A stretch of 64,000 nt of DNA, from contig NZ_FXTE01000001.1 in assembly GCF_900182615.1 (NCBI RefSeq), forward strand, positions 1,116,001 through 1,180,000, in the 5' to 3' direction. The position numbers and the translations under genes are program-made. This stretch comes from Ruegeria faecimaris. GTDB taxonomy: Bacteria > Pseudomonadota > Alphaproteobacteria > Rhodobacterales > Rhodobacteraceae. Below are positions 1 to 8,475 of the stretch, piece after piece. The notes beneath the pieces were generated by a model. The model was not told the origin of the DNA. It was given only the letters and a program-made list of their open reading frames with translations, and made no database searches. Numbering within the stretch: position 1 is the first letter of the stretch; the number at the start of each line of letters is the position of its first letter.

Positions 1-1110
1 GCAACACAGCGCGGTGTCGGGTTCTATCAGTTCACCAATCGCGCTGGAAAGCGCAGCTCGTCAGCCTATGCTTTCCTCGCCCCTCTCGAGACGAACCCGG
101 ACTTGACCATACGGCTTGGCGCAACGGTCAGAAAAGTCATCATCGAAAGCGACAAGGCCGTCGGGGTGCAGTATCGCGACAAAGGCGGGTTCCACACCGT
201 CCGGTGTGATGGTGAGGTTATCCTTGCGGCGGGCGCTCTGGTCACGCCGAAAATCCTCATGCTTTCGGGTATCGGACCGGATGCACATCTTGCCGAACAC
301 GGTATTCCTGTGTTCTGCCCACTGCCTGGGGTCGGTCAGAACCTGATCGACCACCCCGAAGTTCCCATCACCGCCTTTGCCAACGGTCCATACGGATATT
401 TTAAACAAGGTGATGGCTGGCGGATGCTTCGCAACGGCATACAGTTCAAACTGTTCGGCAGCGGCCCAGTGACTTCGGCCGGGGTCGAAGCTGGTGCCTT
501 CGTCAATCCGTCGGTTCCTAATGGAGAACCGACCATTCAAGCCTTTTGCGTGCCCATCGTCTATCTGGATCGCGACGCGCTGGACGAAGTGCAGGATGAC
601 TTTGGCGTGACCGTTACGACCGTCGTGGTCAAACCGAAATCACGCGGAGAGGTTCGGCTTCGCTCGGCCGATCCTCAAGCTATGCCGGTGGTTTCGCCCA
701 ACCTTCTGAAGCATGAAGACGACATGCAAGAGATGATCCGGGGGCAGCGGTTCTTTCGTCGGGCATTCACGTCGGGCCCGCTTGCACAAAGGATCCGCGA
801 AATCGTCATTCCGATAGCGGACGACGACCAGACGCTGCGAGCACATTGCAAGAGATTCGTAAAAACCAACTATCACCCGGCGGGCACTGCCAAAATGGGC
901 CGGGACGGCGACGGAATGGCAGTGCTGGACGCCAGAATGCGCGTTCGCGGGATCGAGAGCTTACGGGTGTGCGACATGTCCGCAGTGCCCGACATCAACG
1001 CCGGCAACACAAACGCACCTGCCATGATGCTTGGCGAACGATGCGCCGACCTTATCCTTGGCATCGGATCAGTAGGCGAGGGACGCAATTCTTATCCGGA
1101 ACAAAGTTGA
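1..1110 (+). CDS. GMC-family FAD oxidoreductase, 3' part (choline dehydrogenase-like)
   Basis: The reading frame is open from base 1, so the N-terminal FAD-binding Rossmann part lies outside the window. The visible 369 residues include the substrate/FAD region 'LAAGALVTPKILMLSGIG', the 'GVGQNLIDHP' segment and the C-terminal 'YHPAGTAKMG' and 'NAGNTNAPAMM' segments, all diagnostic of GMC oxidoreductases that oxidise alcohols such as choline. The catalytic His/Asn pair of the family lies in these last two segments. The substrate cannot be read from sequence. The last ~15 residues after 'CADLILG' look unnatural: the stop codon lies inside an IS6-family remnant on the opposite strand, so the original C-terminus was probably replaced by element-derived sequence. 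Confidence 0.85.
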   Translation, partial: ATQRGVGFYQFTNRAGKRSSSAYAFLAPLETNPDLTIRLGATVRKVIIESDKAVGVQYRDKGGFHTVRCDGEVILAAGALVTPKILMLSGIGPDAHLAEHGIPVFCPLPGVGQNLIDHPEVPITAFANGPYGYFKQGDGWRMLRNGIQFKLFGSGPVTSAGVEAGAFVNPSVPNGEPTIQAFCVPIVYLDRDALDEVQDDFGVTVTTVVVKPKSRGEVRLRSADPQAMPVVSPNLLKHEDDMQEMIRGQRFFRRAFTSGPLAQRIREIVIPIADDDQTLRAHCKRFVKTNYHPAGTAKMGRDGDGMAVLDARMRVRGIESLRVCDMSAVPDINAGNTNAPAMMLGERCADLILGIGSVGEGRNSYPEQS

Positions 1111-1366
1111 CGCCACTCGCTAAGAGCGGCAGCGCGGGTCAGCTTGAAGGTGTCTCGGCTGGTGAGCGATCATTCTTGGTTGAAGTGGTTTTAGACGGAA
1201 GAATGAACGGCAGCGAATTTCTGTAAACTTCGCATGCGCCTGAACCGTTGCGTCGCGCGTTCGCGTCGTCGAAACGGAAGAGCGGAAATCGAATATACAG
1301 CATCACAGCAAGGCGGATGATCTCGGGACTGGTCTTGAAGTTTTTAAAAGAGGCAGGTTTGGTCAT
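1092..1366 (-). mobile_element. IS6-family transposase remnant (internally deleted, two nonsense codons)
   Basis: Reading downward from 1366, the first 29 codons give MTKPASFKNFKTSPEIIRLA and on to 'RFPL', the usual N-terminus of IS6-type transposases in this bacterial family. At about 1280 the frame shifts and the text jumps to the C-terminal end of the same protein: 'LPFRRRERATQRFRRM', 'SLQKFAAVHSSV', 'NHFNQE', 'LTSRDTFKLTRAAALSEW'. About 150 residues including the DDE catalytic core are missing. The C-terminal part also carries TAA at 1191-1193 where Tyr or His is usual and TGA at 1170-1172 where Arg is usual. No convincing terminal inverted repeats or target duplication were found. It is non-functional and overlaps the end of the GMC gene. 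Confidence 0.85.
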
Positions 1367-1428
1367 GTGCAAAAACTACGCAACCGCCCTGCCCCGCTCA
1401 AGCTATGTTCTTCTGACAAGACCGTGGG

Positions 1429-2820
1429 CTACTGCTCCGGTGAATACCAAATTGGCGAAATCCATGCTCGTTCTTATATCCACACCGCGACATCCTCAAG
1501 GAGCGGCAAGCCGTGGCGGACGGCGTCATACGTCGTCCAGCGTGGAGTTGGTATTTCGATGACGCGCATGTAGTACAGAGCATGTTGGCCAGGATCAAAA
1601 TCGTCGTCTGTCCAATGACCAAACAACTCCGCAGCTCCGTTTGCGTTACTGTAAGTCGAAGTTTCAGGATCAACCGTATTGCCAATGGGCGGCAGCTTGC
1701 CATTCACGTCCGGCACGCGATCTCTTGACCACACTACATCAATGATACGTTCTTGCGGCGATCCGCCCACATCGACCCAACCCTTGATGATTTGTACACG
1801 ATCGAGGTTGGCTCCGATCGGATCTTTTAATGCGTGCACCGCGAAATTTGGTGGGCCGTTCAAAGCTGTCAGAGAACCGCCCATCGGCACGCCGTTGGCA
1901 TAACCGTCCATTACAAGCTTCACGGGATCGTTGTTGCTTTGGAGTATTGCACCGCCAAAGAAACGCGGCTGTATCCTAGGGCCTGATGTGGCGAAGGTTT
2001 CGCGGCTTTGCATCGCGTCAAAAATCGCACCAAGTGTGTTCTTGGACGCCCAGACGCCTGCGAGCGAGCCCGGGTTGGCGTCGGGGCCAAGCAACCAGCC
2101 GTCTATCTCGCCTTCGCGGCGTTGTTCGATAGTACCGTCGGCAACACCATGGCTGCCATTATAAGTCGCCTCATCGACATCACTTGGGGTACCGTTATGA
2201 TTGTCGGTGCCTCCGATGAAACCAAGTTTCCAAGGGTTCGCACCTAGCTTCTGCTCATAGTCGAGCCCTTTAGTCGCAGCCCAACGGACGAAGCCATCGG
2301 TGCGGAAGAAACGTTCGCTGAATGCAGCGATACTCTCTGCATTCTCGAAGTTCGCAAATTCATCGTTAGGCGACACCCCGGGATGGGTTTCGGAATTGCC
2401 TTTGATCTGCATCATTTCGATCAACGGCTCCCACTTGGCGCGGCGCTCGGCATATTCGCGCGTGATTGGATTTCCGGCATTGTCGATCGGCTCAAACATC
2501 AAGCCTTTGCTTCCGTTGGAATTATGTGGGATGGCCAACAGTGTAGAGCCAGCAGCTTCTTGGTAATGCCCTGGAGCAGATGGGATCTGCGTTGAGAGCA
2601 TCTCGCCAAGAAATTCTGCATGAACGGAAATGGCCGCAAAATCCAGAGGTCGACCGATTCTGCGCTGCACGTTGTTTACCGAGACAGGTTGACCCTTCGC
2701 GAAGCGATACGCGTCCGAAGGTGTCAGGCGTGCACTTCCAATGTAGGCATCAAGTGAAAACGAAGTATGTACATGAGTTTCGCCGAAGTATGTGTTCTTG
2801 ATCGGGTTCTCAGGCACCAT
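1429..2820 (-). pseudogene. DUF3604 family protein, degenerate (internal deletion plus premature TAA)
   Basis: The N-terminal 'YFGETHVHTSFS', 'GRPLDFAAI', 'HAEFLGEM', 'IPHNSNGSKGLMF', 'GFIGGTDNHNGTPSDVDE' and 'ATSGPR' segments identify the DUF3604 (PHP-like, probably metal-dependent) family. Three defects are visible. The family has roughly 120-150 residues between 'LGEM' and 'LAIPHN', but only about 20 remain (near 2560). The invariant 'TDHAEF' reads 'SVHAEF', losing an Asp. A TAA at 1474-1476 stops the frame, yet the same frame continues as ERAWISPIWYSPEQ to a TAG at 1429-1431, which is the normal family C-terminus preceded by Gln, so a CAA became TAA. No signal peptide is present and an in-frame TGA lies just upstream of the ATG. 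Confidence 0.8.
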
Positions 2821-2871
2821 GGCTGAGCAGCCTCATCTGACTGGTCAGCGTGACCCACGCACCTGATTGGT

Positions 2872-2893
2872 CCGAACAGGAACGCCTGTTCGG
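2872..2893. repeat. Perfect 9-bp inverted repeat (candidate operator or hairpin)
   Basis: CCGAACAGG and CCTGTTCGG are exact reverse complements separated by AACG. There is no T-run on either side, so it is unlikely to be an intrinsic terminator. It lies about 50 bases upstream of the DUF3604 start and could be a regulator binding site of that decayed gene, which is inference. Confidence 0.45.
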
Positions 2894-3199
2894 CTTCTGA
2901 CATCTCCAAGTCCTTCGTCCCTGCTACAAGGTTCGCCCTCCCTGATCCGACGGAACAATTCCCTGCTCCACCTTTTTGGGAATTTGCAGCATAGACCTTT
3001 GAAAAACATACATTTCTGAGAGGAGAAACTCTGGGTTCCAGACCCATCTCACGAAAATTCCCCCGTAAATTGCCGAATATCAGGGAAATCCCTCCCAAAG
3101 CGACCCCGCCAAAATGCGCCATTGAGACTGAGGCCTGAATTGCGTTCTGAGTGTACGGTTTGCTCCGTCTCTGATTGAAAGCGCATGCGCCAACTCGCG

Positions 3200-3218
3200 G
3201 GAATTGCGGTGCAATTCC
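3200..3218. repeat. 8-bp hairpin downstream of tRNA-Ser
   Basis: GGAATTGC and GCAATTCC flank a 3-base loop, 37 bases past the 3' end of the tRNA in its direction of transcription. No U-tract follows, so it could help tRNA 3' processing or Rho-dependent termination, but neither is shown. Confidence 0.4.
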
Positions 3219-3255
3219 GGATCAGAAAACACAACTGAAGTGAGACAAGTATGAG

Positions 3256-3345
3256 TGGCGGGGAGACAGGGATTCGAACCCTGGGGACGCTCTCACGCCC
3301 AACGGTTTTCAAGACCGCCGCATTCGACCACTCTGCCACCTCCCC
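3256..3345 (-). tRNA. tRNA-Ser (anticodon UGA)
   Basis: The reverse strand starts GGGGAGGTGGCAGAGTGG and ends with CTCCCCGCCA. The 7-bp acceptor stem pairs GGGGAGG with TCTCCCC (one G-T pair). The anticodon stem-loop is CGGTCTTGAAAACCG with TGA in the loop. A long variable arm (TGGGCGTGAGAGCGTCCC region) is typical of serine tRNAs, and the T-loop GGTTCGAATCC is present. The length is 90 with an encoded CCA. The next coding gene is on the other strand. Confidence 0.97.
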
Positions 3346-3549
3346 GCGTGGGGCCGGGTCTAAGGCTATCTTTAAACGGTGGCAAGACCAAATAGGGAAA
3401 TCTTGCCGAAGCCTGTGCAGCAGACTTTCCATGGCCGAACGTGCAGGCTATGCTTTGCGTGAAAGACCGTGACAGGCTGGCAGTTCAGAACCAGCGATCG
3501 GCGGCGGGGTACGATGAAAGAGGCCCCTTACAGGCAAGGGATTGCAAAT

Positions 3550-4734
3550 ATGGATCGAGCGACCACGACACGCGCAAAACCGCGGGCACTGGCGGTTCTG
3601 GTAATAACAGTTGCTGCTCTGTCAGGTTGCGACGAGGCCCTGACATCGGGTGGAACATCCACCGAGCAGGCGGACGAAAGCGTGCAGGACGATGGCAAAT
3701 TAGAGCTGTTTCCCAAAACGACAGGGAACGCGCGTGATGATGTTGAAGCTCCTGATGTCTTCAAGGTCACCGAAGCCGGTTTGTGGGATGGGCGCCCCTC
3801 GTTGGGCGGAATCTGGGTCGCGCACCCGGACGTTACACAGCCTGAACGTGTTCGGATAACGAATACAAAGAACAACAAATCCGTAACCGGCGCACTTTTC
3901 CGCCGCGAACGCAACTTGCCGGGCCCTGCGCTGCAACTGTCTTCGACTGCCGCCGCGAAACTGGGTATCCTCGCAGGCGCACCGACTCGGGTTGAAGTTG
4001 TTGCCCTGCGACGCAAGCCTGCAGAGAAAGTAGAAGAAAAAGCTCCTGAGCCCGAAGGGGTCGCTGAACCCGAAGAGACCCCAACGGTTGAGGCGGTTGA
4101 ACCTCAGGAAAAGAAAACCGATAGCCAGACCACGGCAGATGTGTCCGAAGACGTTGATAAACCAGCCAAGCGTAAATGGTGGCAAAAGAAGGCTCCAGTT
4201 GCCGCAGCTGGTGCTGCGACAGCTGCAGCCGTGGCTGAAACCGCAGAAAAGACCGATGAGGCGGCAACAGAGATTATCGAGGCGGCGCCTGAGCCAGCAC
4301 CAACCGCAAATCTGACCGATCCCACTGTCACGCCGCCAACCGAGGCAGCACCGAAGCGTAAATGGTGGCAAAAGAAGCCTGCCGACGAAATCACCGAAAC
4401 ACCTCTGGACCCGATAGAGGGCGCTGCAGCGGCCATCGAAGAGGCCGCCCCTACACCGGCAGCAACCGCAGCCAGCACTGAGGCTGCCTCCGTTTCATCG
4501 CTTTCAAAACCGTTTATTCAGGTGGGCACTTTCACAGTTGAAGAAAATGCCGAAGGTGCTGCCGAGAAAATTCGGCGAAACGGGTTGCCTGCGAAAGTTC
4601 AAAAACTCGAAGCCAATGGCAAAACCGTTTGGAGGGTGATCGTTGGTCCTGCTTTGACGCGGGCGGAACGAAACGCAATGCAAAGCGACGTCAAAGATCT
4701 GGGCTTTTCTGACGCCTATACCGTGAAGAATTAA
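3550..4734 (+). CDS. SPOR-domain lipoprotein
   Basis: Predicted 394 residues. Residues 13-27 form a hydrophobic stretch ending in the lipobox LSGC (Cys27), so it should be lipid-anchored; Asp at +2 would favour inner-membrane retention by the E. coli rule. A globular region follows to about residue 155 ('LWDGRPSLGGIWVAHPDVTQPERVRI', split across 3780-3860). Next comes a long Ala/Glu/Pro-rich low-complexity stalk containing KRKWWQKK twice. The last ~78 residues are a SPOR domain ('FIQVGTFTVEENAEGAAEKI', 'VWRVIVGPA'), which binds denuded septal peptidoglycan glycans. ATG 3550 has AAGGG upstream; ATG 3514 would add 12 residues and is possible. The neighbour is a D,D-carboxypeptidase, in keeping with a cell-wall role. 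Confidence 0.88.
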   Translation: MDRATTTRAKPRALAVLVITVAALSGCDEALTSGGTSTEQADESVQDDGKLELFPKTTGNARDDVEAPDVFKVTEAGLWDGRPSLGGIWVAHPDVTQPERVRITNTKNNKSVTGALFRRERNLPGPALQLSSTAAAKLGILAGAPTRVEVVALRRKPAEKVEEKAPEPEGVAEPEETPTVEAVEPQEKKTDSQTTADVSEDVDKPAKRKWWQKKAPVAAAGAATAAAVAETAEKTDEAATEIIEAAPEPAPTANLTDPTVTPPTEAAPKRKWWQKKPADEITETPLDPIEGAAAAIEEAAPTPAATAASTEAASVSSLSKPFIQVGTFTVEENAEGAAEKIRRNGLPAKVQKLEANGKTVWRVIVGPALTRAERNAMQSDVKDLGFSDAYTVKN

Positions 4735-4753
4735 GCAAAAGGAGGTCCCCCTC

Positions 4754-5920
4754 GTGCTGTCCTCATTTCGATCATCTGTACTGACCCTCAGTTTGGCTAT
4801 GTTTGCCCTGCCCGCACAAGCTTTCGATACGCAAGCCCGTGCTGCCTATGTCATGGACCAAACGACAGGAACCGTTCTTTTGTCCAAAGACGCAGACCAG
4901 CCGTTGCCGCCCGCGTCCATGTCCAAACTCATGACCCTGTTTGTAGCATTCGAAGCGCTGCGGGACGGTCGCCTGGAACTGAATGAGGAACTTCCGGTTT
5001 CCGAACATGCGACCAGCTATAAGGGCTCAAGTATGTTCCTGAACACGCAGGACCGTGTCCGGGTCGAAGACCTGCTGCGCGGGATCATAGTCCTGTCAGG
5101 AAATGACGCATGTGTTGTTATCGCCGAAGCCCTCAGCCCGGACGGAACCGAAGCTGGGTTTGCCCGGTTCATGACCCAACGCGCGCAACAGCTGGGCATG
5201 AATAATTCGAATTTTGCGAATTCGAACGGATGGCCAGCCGCAGGCCACATGATGTCTGTGCATGACCTCGCCATTCTGGCCGACCATCTGATTAGCGACT
5301 TTCCCGAATATTACCCTCTGTTCGCCGAGGAAGAGTTCGAATTCGACAACCGGGTGCCGTCAAATTCGCGTAACCGGAATCCCTTACTGAAACTTGGGAT
5401 TGGTGCGGATGGGCTAAAGACTGGCCACACGCAAGAAGCGGGCTATGGCCTTGTAGGATCGGCACAGCAGGGGGATCGCAGGGTCATATTCGTTTTGTCG
5501 GGGCTCGACAGTGTCGCCCGCCGCGCAGAGGAGGCTGAGGCCGTCGTTAACTGGTCGTTTCGCAATTTTGTCGAGAGGCAGCTTGCCGAAGCAGAAAAAC
5601 CGATAGGACAAGCCGATATCTGGATGGGCACTTCGAAAACGGTTGATCTTGTCCCGCATGAGGATTTGACACTGCTGCTGCCTGTTCTCGGGGATAAGAA
5701 TGTTGAGGCAGAAATCGTCTATGACGGTCCGCTTGAGGCCCCCATCGCCAAAGGACAGGAAATCGCTGAGCTTGTCATCAAACCCGATGACCTGCCCGAG
5801 ATCCGTAGACCCCTGGTTGCAGCGGAAAGCGTCGAAAAGGGCGGTTTCTTCGTGCGGATTATGACAGTTGGCGGCATTGTCGCGAAAGATGTCATTGGTA
5901 ACCCGTTGGGCGCGATGTGA
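4754..5920 (+). CDS. D-alanyl-D-alanine carboxypeptidase (PBP5/6 type)
   Basis: 388 residues with a signal peptide ending 'ALPAQA'. The penicillin-binding motifs are complete: SxxK at Ser55-Met-Ser-Lys58, SGN at 115-117 and KTG at 222-224. It trims the terminal D-Ala of peptidoglycan pentapeptides in the periplasm. A C-terminal beta-rich domain (about 280-365) matches the PBP5 C-terminal domain. The final residues are only weakly amphipathic, so the membrane anchor is unclear. The start is GTG with GGAGG at 4741-4745, 20 bases after the SPOR gene, and its stop overlaps tmk, so it belongs to the forward operon. Confidence 0.93.
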   Translation: MLSSFRSSVLTLSLAMFALPAQAFDTQARAAYVMDQTTGTVLLSKDADQPLPPASMSKLMTLFVAFEALRDGRLELNEELPVSEHATSYKGSSMFLNTQDRVRVEDLLRGIIVLSGNDACVVIAEALSPDGTEAGFARFMTQRAQQLGMNNSNFANSNGWPAAGHMMSVHDLAILADHLISDFPEYYPLFAEEEFEFDNRVPSNSRNRNPLLKLGIGADGLKTGHTQEAGYGLVGSAQQGDRRVIFVLSGLDSVARRAEEAEAVVNWSFRNFVERQLAEAEKPIGQADIWMGTSKTVDLVPHEDLTLLLPVLGDKNVEAEIVYDGPLEAPIAKGQEIAELVIKPDDLPEIRRPLVAAESVEKGGFFVRIMTVGGIVAKDVIGNPLGAM

Positions 5921-6540
5921 CGGCAGGCGGGTTATTTCTGACTTTCGAAGGTATCGACGGATCAGGTAAATCCTCGCAAGCGCGTATGCTGGCCGGGCAT
6001 TTGCGCGGGCTCGGGCATGATGTCGTTCTGACGCGTGAACCTGGCGGCTCTGACGGGGCCGAGGAAATCCGCAGACTGGTACTTGAAGGCGATCCCGATC
6101 GCTGGTCAGCTGAGACGGAAATCCTGCTGTTCACTGCTGCGCGGCGCGACCATCTGGAACGCACCATTGAACCCGCTTTGGCTGCAGGCAAGATCGTGAT
6201 CTGCGACCGCTTCGCCGATAGTACCCGCATGTATCAGGGCCTGTCGCGTGGCGACCTGCGGGGATTGGTCGATCAGTTGCATAAGCTGATGATCAAACGT
6301 GAACCGGATCTGACCGTGTTGATCGACATGGATCCTGAAACCGGCCTCTCTCGGGCCAAGGGCCGGCAGGGCACCGAAGAACGGTTCGAGGATTTCGGCA
6401 TTCACCTGCAACAGAAGATGCGGGCCGGTTTTCTGGAACTGGCGGATGAATTTTCCGACCGGTTTCGCCTGGTCGATGGCAACAGGGACATGGACAGTGT
6501 TGCCCGCGATGTGACAGATATCGTCATGCAAGCCTTGTGA
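5917..6540 (+). CDS. tmk: Thymidylate kinase
   Basis: 207 residues. It phosphorylates dTMP to dTDP with ATP in the cytoplasm. The P-loop is GIDGSGKS (residues 12-19), followed by the dTMP-binding 'REPGG', the 'CDRFADSTRMYQG' segment and a LID-like 'GLSRAKGRQGTEERFEDF'. The GTG start overlaps the stop of the carboxypeptidase gene (GTGA), implying translational coupling. Its partner downstream, holB, is the common neighbour of tmk in bacteria. Confidence 0.96.
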   Translation: MTAGGLFLTFEGIDGSGKSSQARMLAGHLRGLGHDVVLTREPGGSDGAEEIRRLVLEGDPDRWSAETEILLFTAARRDHLERTIEPALAAGKIVICDRFADSTRMYQGLSRGDLRGLVDQLHKLMIKREPDLTVLIDMDPETGLSRAKGRQGTEERFEDFGIHLQQKMRAGFLELADEFSDRFRLVDGNRDMDSVARDVTDIVMQAL

Positions 6541-6550
6541 CGGACGATTG

Positions 6551-7672
6551 ATGAACAACGACATCCCGATCCCGGATCAGGCACCCGGTGCCCTTCATCC
6601 GCGCGAAACACCGCAACTGTTTGGGCAGGCCGAGGCCGAGCAGGCCTTTCTTGACGCCTATACTTCTGATCGTCTGCACCACGGCTGGCTGCTGACCGGC
6701 CCCCGAGGTGTGGGTAAGGCAACGCTGGCCTGGCGGATCGCGCGGTTTCTGCTGGCAACCCCGCCGGTCGAAGAGGACGGACTGTTTGGCGCGCCACCTC
6801 CCCTTGAAACGCTTGAGGTTCCATCAGATCACCCGGTTGTTCATCGTATTCTGGCTGGTGCCGAGCCTGGCATGGCCGCCATCAAACGATCCGTGAACGA
6901 TCAGGGCAGGTTGCGGAATGAAATCGTTGTGGACGACATTCGCAAACTTGGGAAGTTCTTCGGCCTGTCCTCGGCCGATGGGGGCCGCCGTGTCGTCATC
7001 GTAGATTCTGCGGATGAAATGAACATCAGCGCCGCCAACGCATTGCTGAAAATGCTAGAAGAACCGCCTGCGCGGACAACGCTGCTGTTGATATCACATC
7101 AACCGTCCCGCCTTTTGCCCACGATCCGATCCCGGTGCCGTACCTTGCGCCTTTCGCCGCTGAACGCGGAAGATATGAACGCCGCACTGACCCAGACCGG
7201 GGTTGAGCTGACTGGAAACCCCGACCATCTGGCCGCTCTGGCCAGCGGGTCCGTTGGGGACGCCGTCCGCCTGATAAATCTGAGCGGGCTCGAAATATAT
7301 GCCGAGCTCATCGCGATCCTGGGCACCCTGCCCCGGCTGGACAGACAACGCGCTCTGGCTCTGGCCGAGGCTGCCGCACAGCGCGGAGCAGCCGAACGGT
7401 TCGAGTTGCTGTTGACGCTGATCGACATTGCCTTGTCACGTCTTGCTGTGACCGGTGCGACTGGTGCTCCGCCATCGCCAGAGGCCGCGCCAAACGAAGG
7501 TGATATCCTGTCCCGTTTGTCCAGATCGCCGGAGCAGGCACGCCTTTGGGCGGAAACCGCAGCCCAGATCACCGCCCGCGCCCGCCACGGGCAGGCGGTG
7601 AACCTTGACCCTGCCGCTCTGGTCCTAGATACGGTGTTCAAGATACAGGAAACCGCCGGTCAGAACAGATGA
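6551..7672 (+). CDS. holB: DNA polymerase III subunit delta'
   Basis: 373 residues. It is the clamp-loader delta' subunit of the replicative polymerase. The AAA+ fold is visible with a Walker-A-like GPRGVGKA (about residue 50), 'VVIVDSADEMN' and 'ALLKMLEEPP', and the SRC box 'IRSRC' that in the family contacts the neighbouring ATPase site. No zinc-binding Cys cluster like that of E. coli delta' was noted. ATG 6551 is chosen over the in-frame TTG at 6548. The stop overlaps the next gene (ATGA). Confidence 0.94.
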   Translation: MNNDIPIPDQAPGALHPRETPQLFGQAEAEQAFLDAYTSDRLHHGWLLTGPRGVGKATLAWRIARFLLATPPVEEDGLFGAPPPLETLEVPSDHPVVHRILAGAEPGMAAIKRSVNDQGRLRNEIVVDDIRKLGKFFGLSSADGGRRVVIVDSADEMNISAANALLKMLEEPPARTTLLLISHQPSRLLPTIRSRCRTLRLSPLNAEDMNAALTQTGVELTGNPDHLAALASGSVGDAVRLINLSGLEIYAELIAILGTLPRLDRQRALALAEAAAQRGAAERFELLLTLIDIALSRLAVTGATGAPPSPEAAPNEGDILSRLSRSPEQARLWAETAAQITARARHGQAVNLDPAALVLDTVFKIQETAGQNR

Positions 7673-8475
7673 GCGACACCCCCCAAATCACCGACAGCCA
7701 TTGCCATCTGGACTTCCCCGATTTTGAAGGACAGTTGGACCTGATCGTCGCAAATGCGGCCGAAGCCGGCGTGATCCGGATGGTGACGATCTGTACCAGG
7801 CTGAGGAACGAACCCACTGTGCGCGCCATCGCTGAGGCTCACGCGCCGGTATTCTACGCCGCAGGCACACACCCGATGAGTGCAGCCGATGAACCGATGG
7901 CAACTGTCGACGAGCTGGTGGCACTGTCACAGCACCCCAAATTTGTTGGTATCGGTGAAACCGGGCTGGATTATCACTATACCGCCAACAGTGCGCAGGT
8001 TCAGCAGCAATCCCTGCGCGTTCATATCGAGGCCGCTCAGCGTACCGGACTGCCTTTGATCATTCATGCGCGCGCGGCGGACGAAGACATGGCCCGCATT
8101 CTGGCTGAAGAATACGGCAATGCCCCCTATTCATGTGTGATGCATTGTTTTTCGTCTTCGGCCGAGCTGGCACAGTCCGCCCTGGATCTTGGGTTTTACC
8201 TGTCCATGTCGGGCATCGCCGCTTTTCCCAAAAGCCAGGAATTGCGCGATATTTTCGCAAATGCGCCAGTAGACCGCATCCTGGTTGAAACCGATGCACC
8301 TTATCTGGCGCCCCCCCCGTATCGCGGCAAACGGAATGAACCGGCCTATACCGCCCACACCGCCCGCAAAGGCGCCGAGGTCTTTGGCATGGGCTATGCC
8401 GATTTCGCGGCGCAGACGCAGGCCAATTTCGAAAGACTTTTCACCAAGGTCGCCTCTTACAAGGCGGCGGCATGA
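7669..8475 (+). CDS. TatD-family metal-dependent hydrolase (DNase)
   Basis: 268 residues. It shows the amidohydrolase-type metal site: N-terminal 'DSHCHLDF', 'GIGETGLDYHY', 'HARAADEDM', 'MHCFSS' and 'LVETDAPYL'. Family members are Mg-dependent 3'-5' exonucleases involved in DNA quality control. The gene overlaps holB upstream and the MBL gene downstream by four bases each, so tmk-holB-tatD-MBL are read as one coupled unit. Confidence 0.93.
   Translation: MSDTPQITDSHCHLDFPDFEGQLDLIVANAAEAGVIRMVTICTRLRNEPTVRAIAEAHAPVFYAAGTHPMSAADEPMATVDELVALSQHPKFVGIGETGLDYHYTANSAQVQQQSLRVHIEAAQRTGLPLIIHARAADEDMARILAEEYGNAPYSCVMHCFSSSAELAQSALDLGFYLSMSGIAAFPKSQELRDIFANAPVDRILVETDAPYLAPPPYRGKRNEPAYTAHTARKGAEVFGMGYADFAAQTQANFERLFTKVASYKAAA

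Larger units (their letters stand above)
2821..3255. other. Gene-poor stretch between DUF3604 pseudogene and tRNA-Ser
   Basis: About 435 bases without a recognisable gene. It holds two hairpins (2872-2893 and 3200-3218) and a GCGCATGCGC palindrome at 3181-3190. A reverse-strand frame open across 2724-3122 has no resemblance to a known family and runs through the DUF3604 start in another phase. No integrase or repeat of the tRNA 3' end was found. Confidence 0.6.

Noticed and set aside
2724-3122. 132-codon reverse frame upstream of the DUF3604 pseudogene
   Set aside because: No family resemblance and it runs out of phase through the DUF3604 start; probably chance in non-coding sequence.
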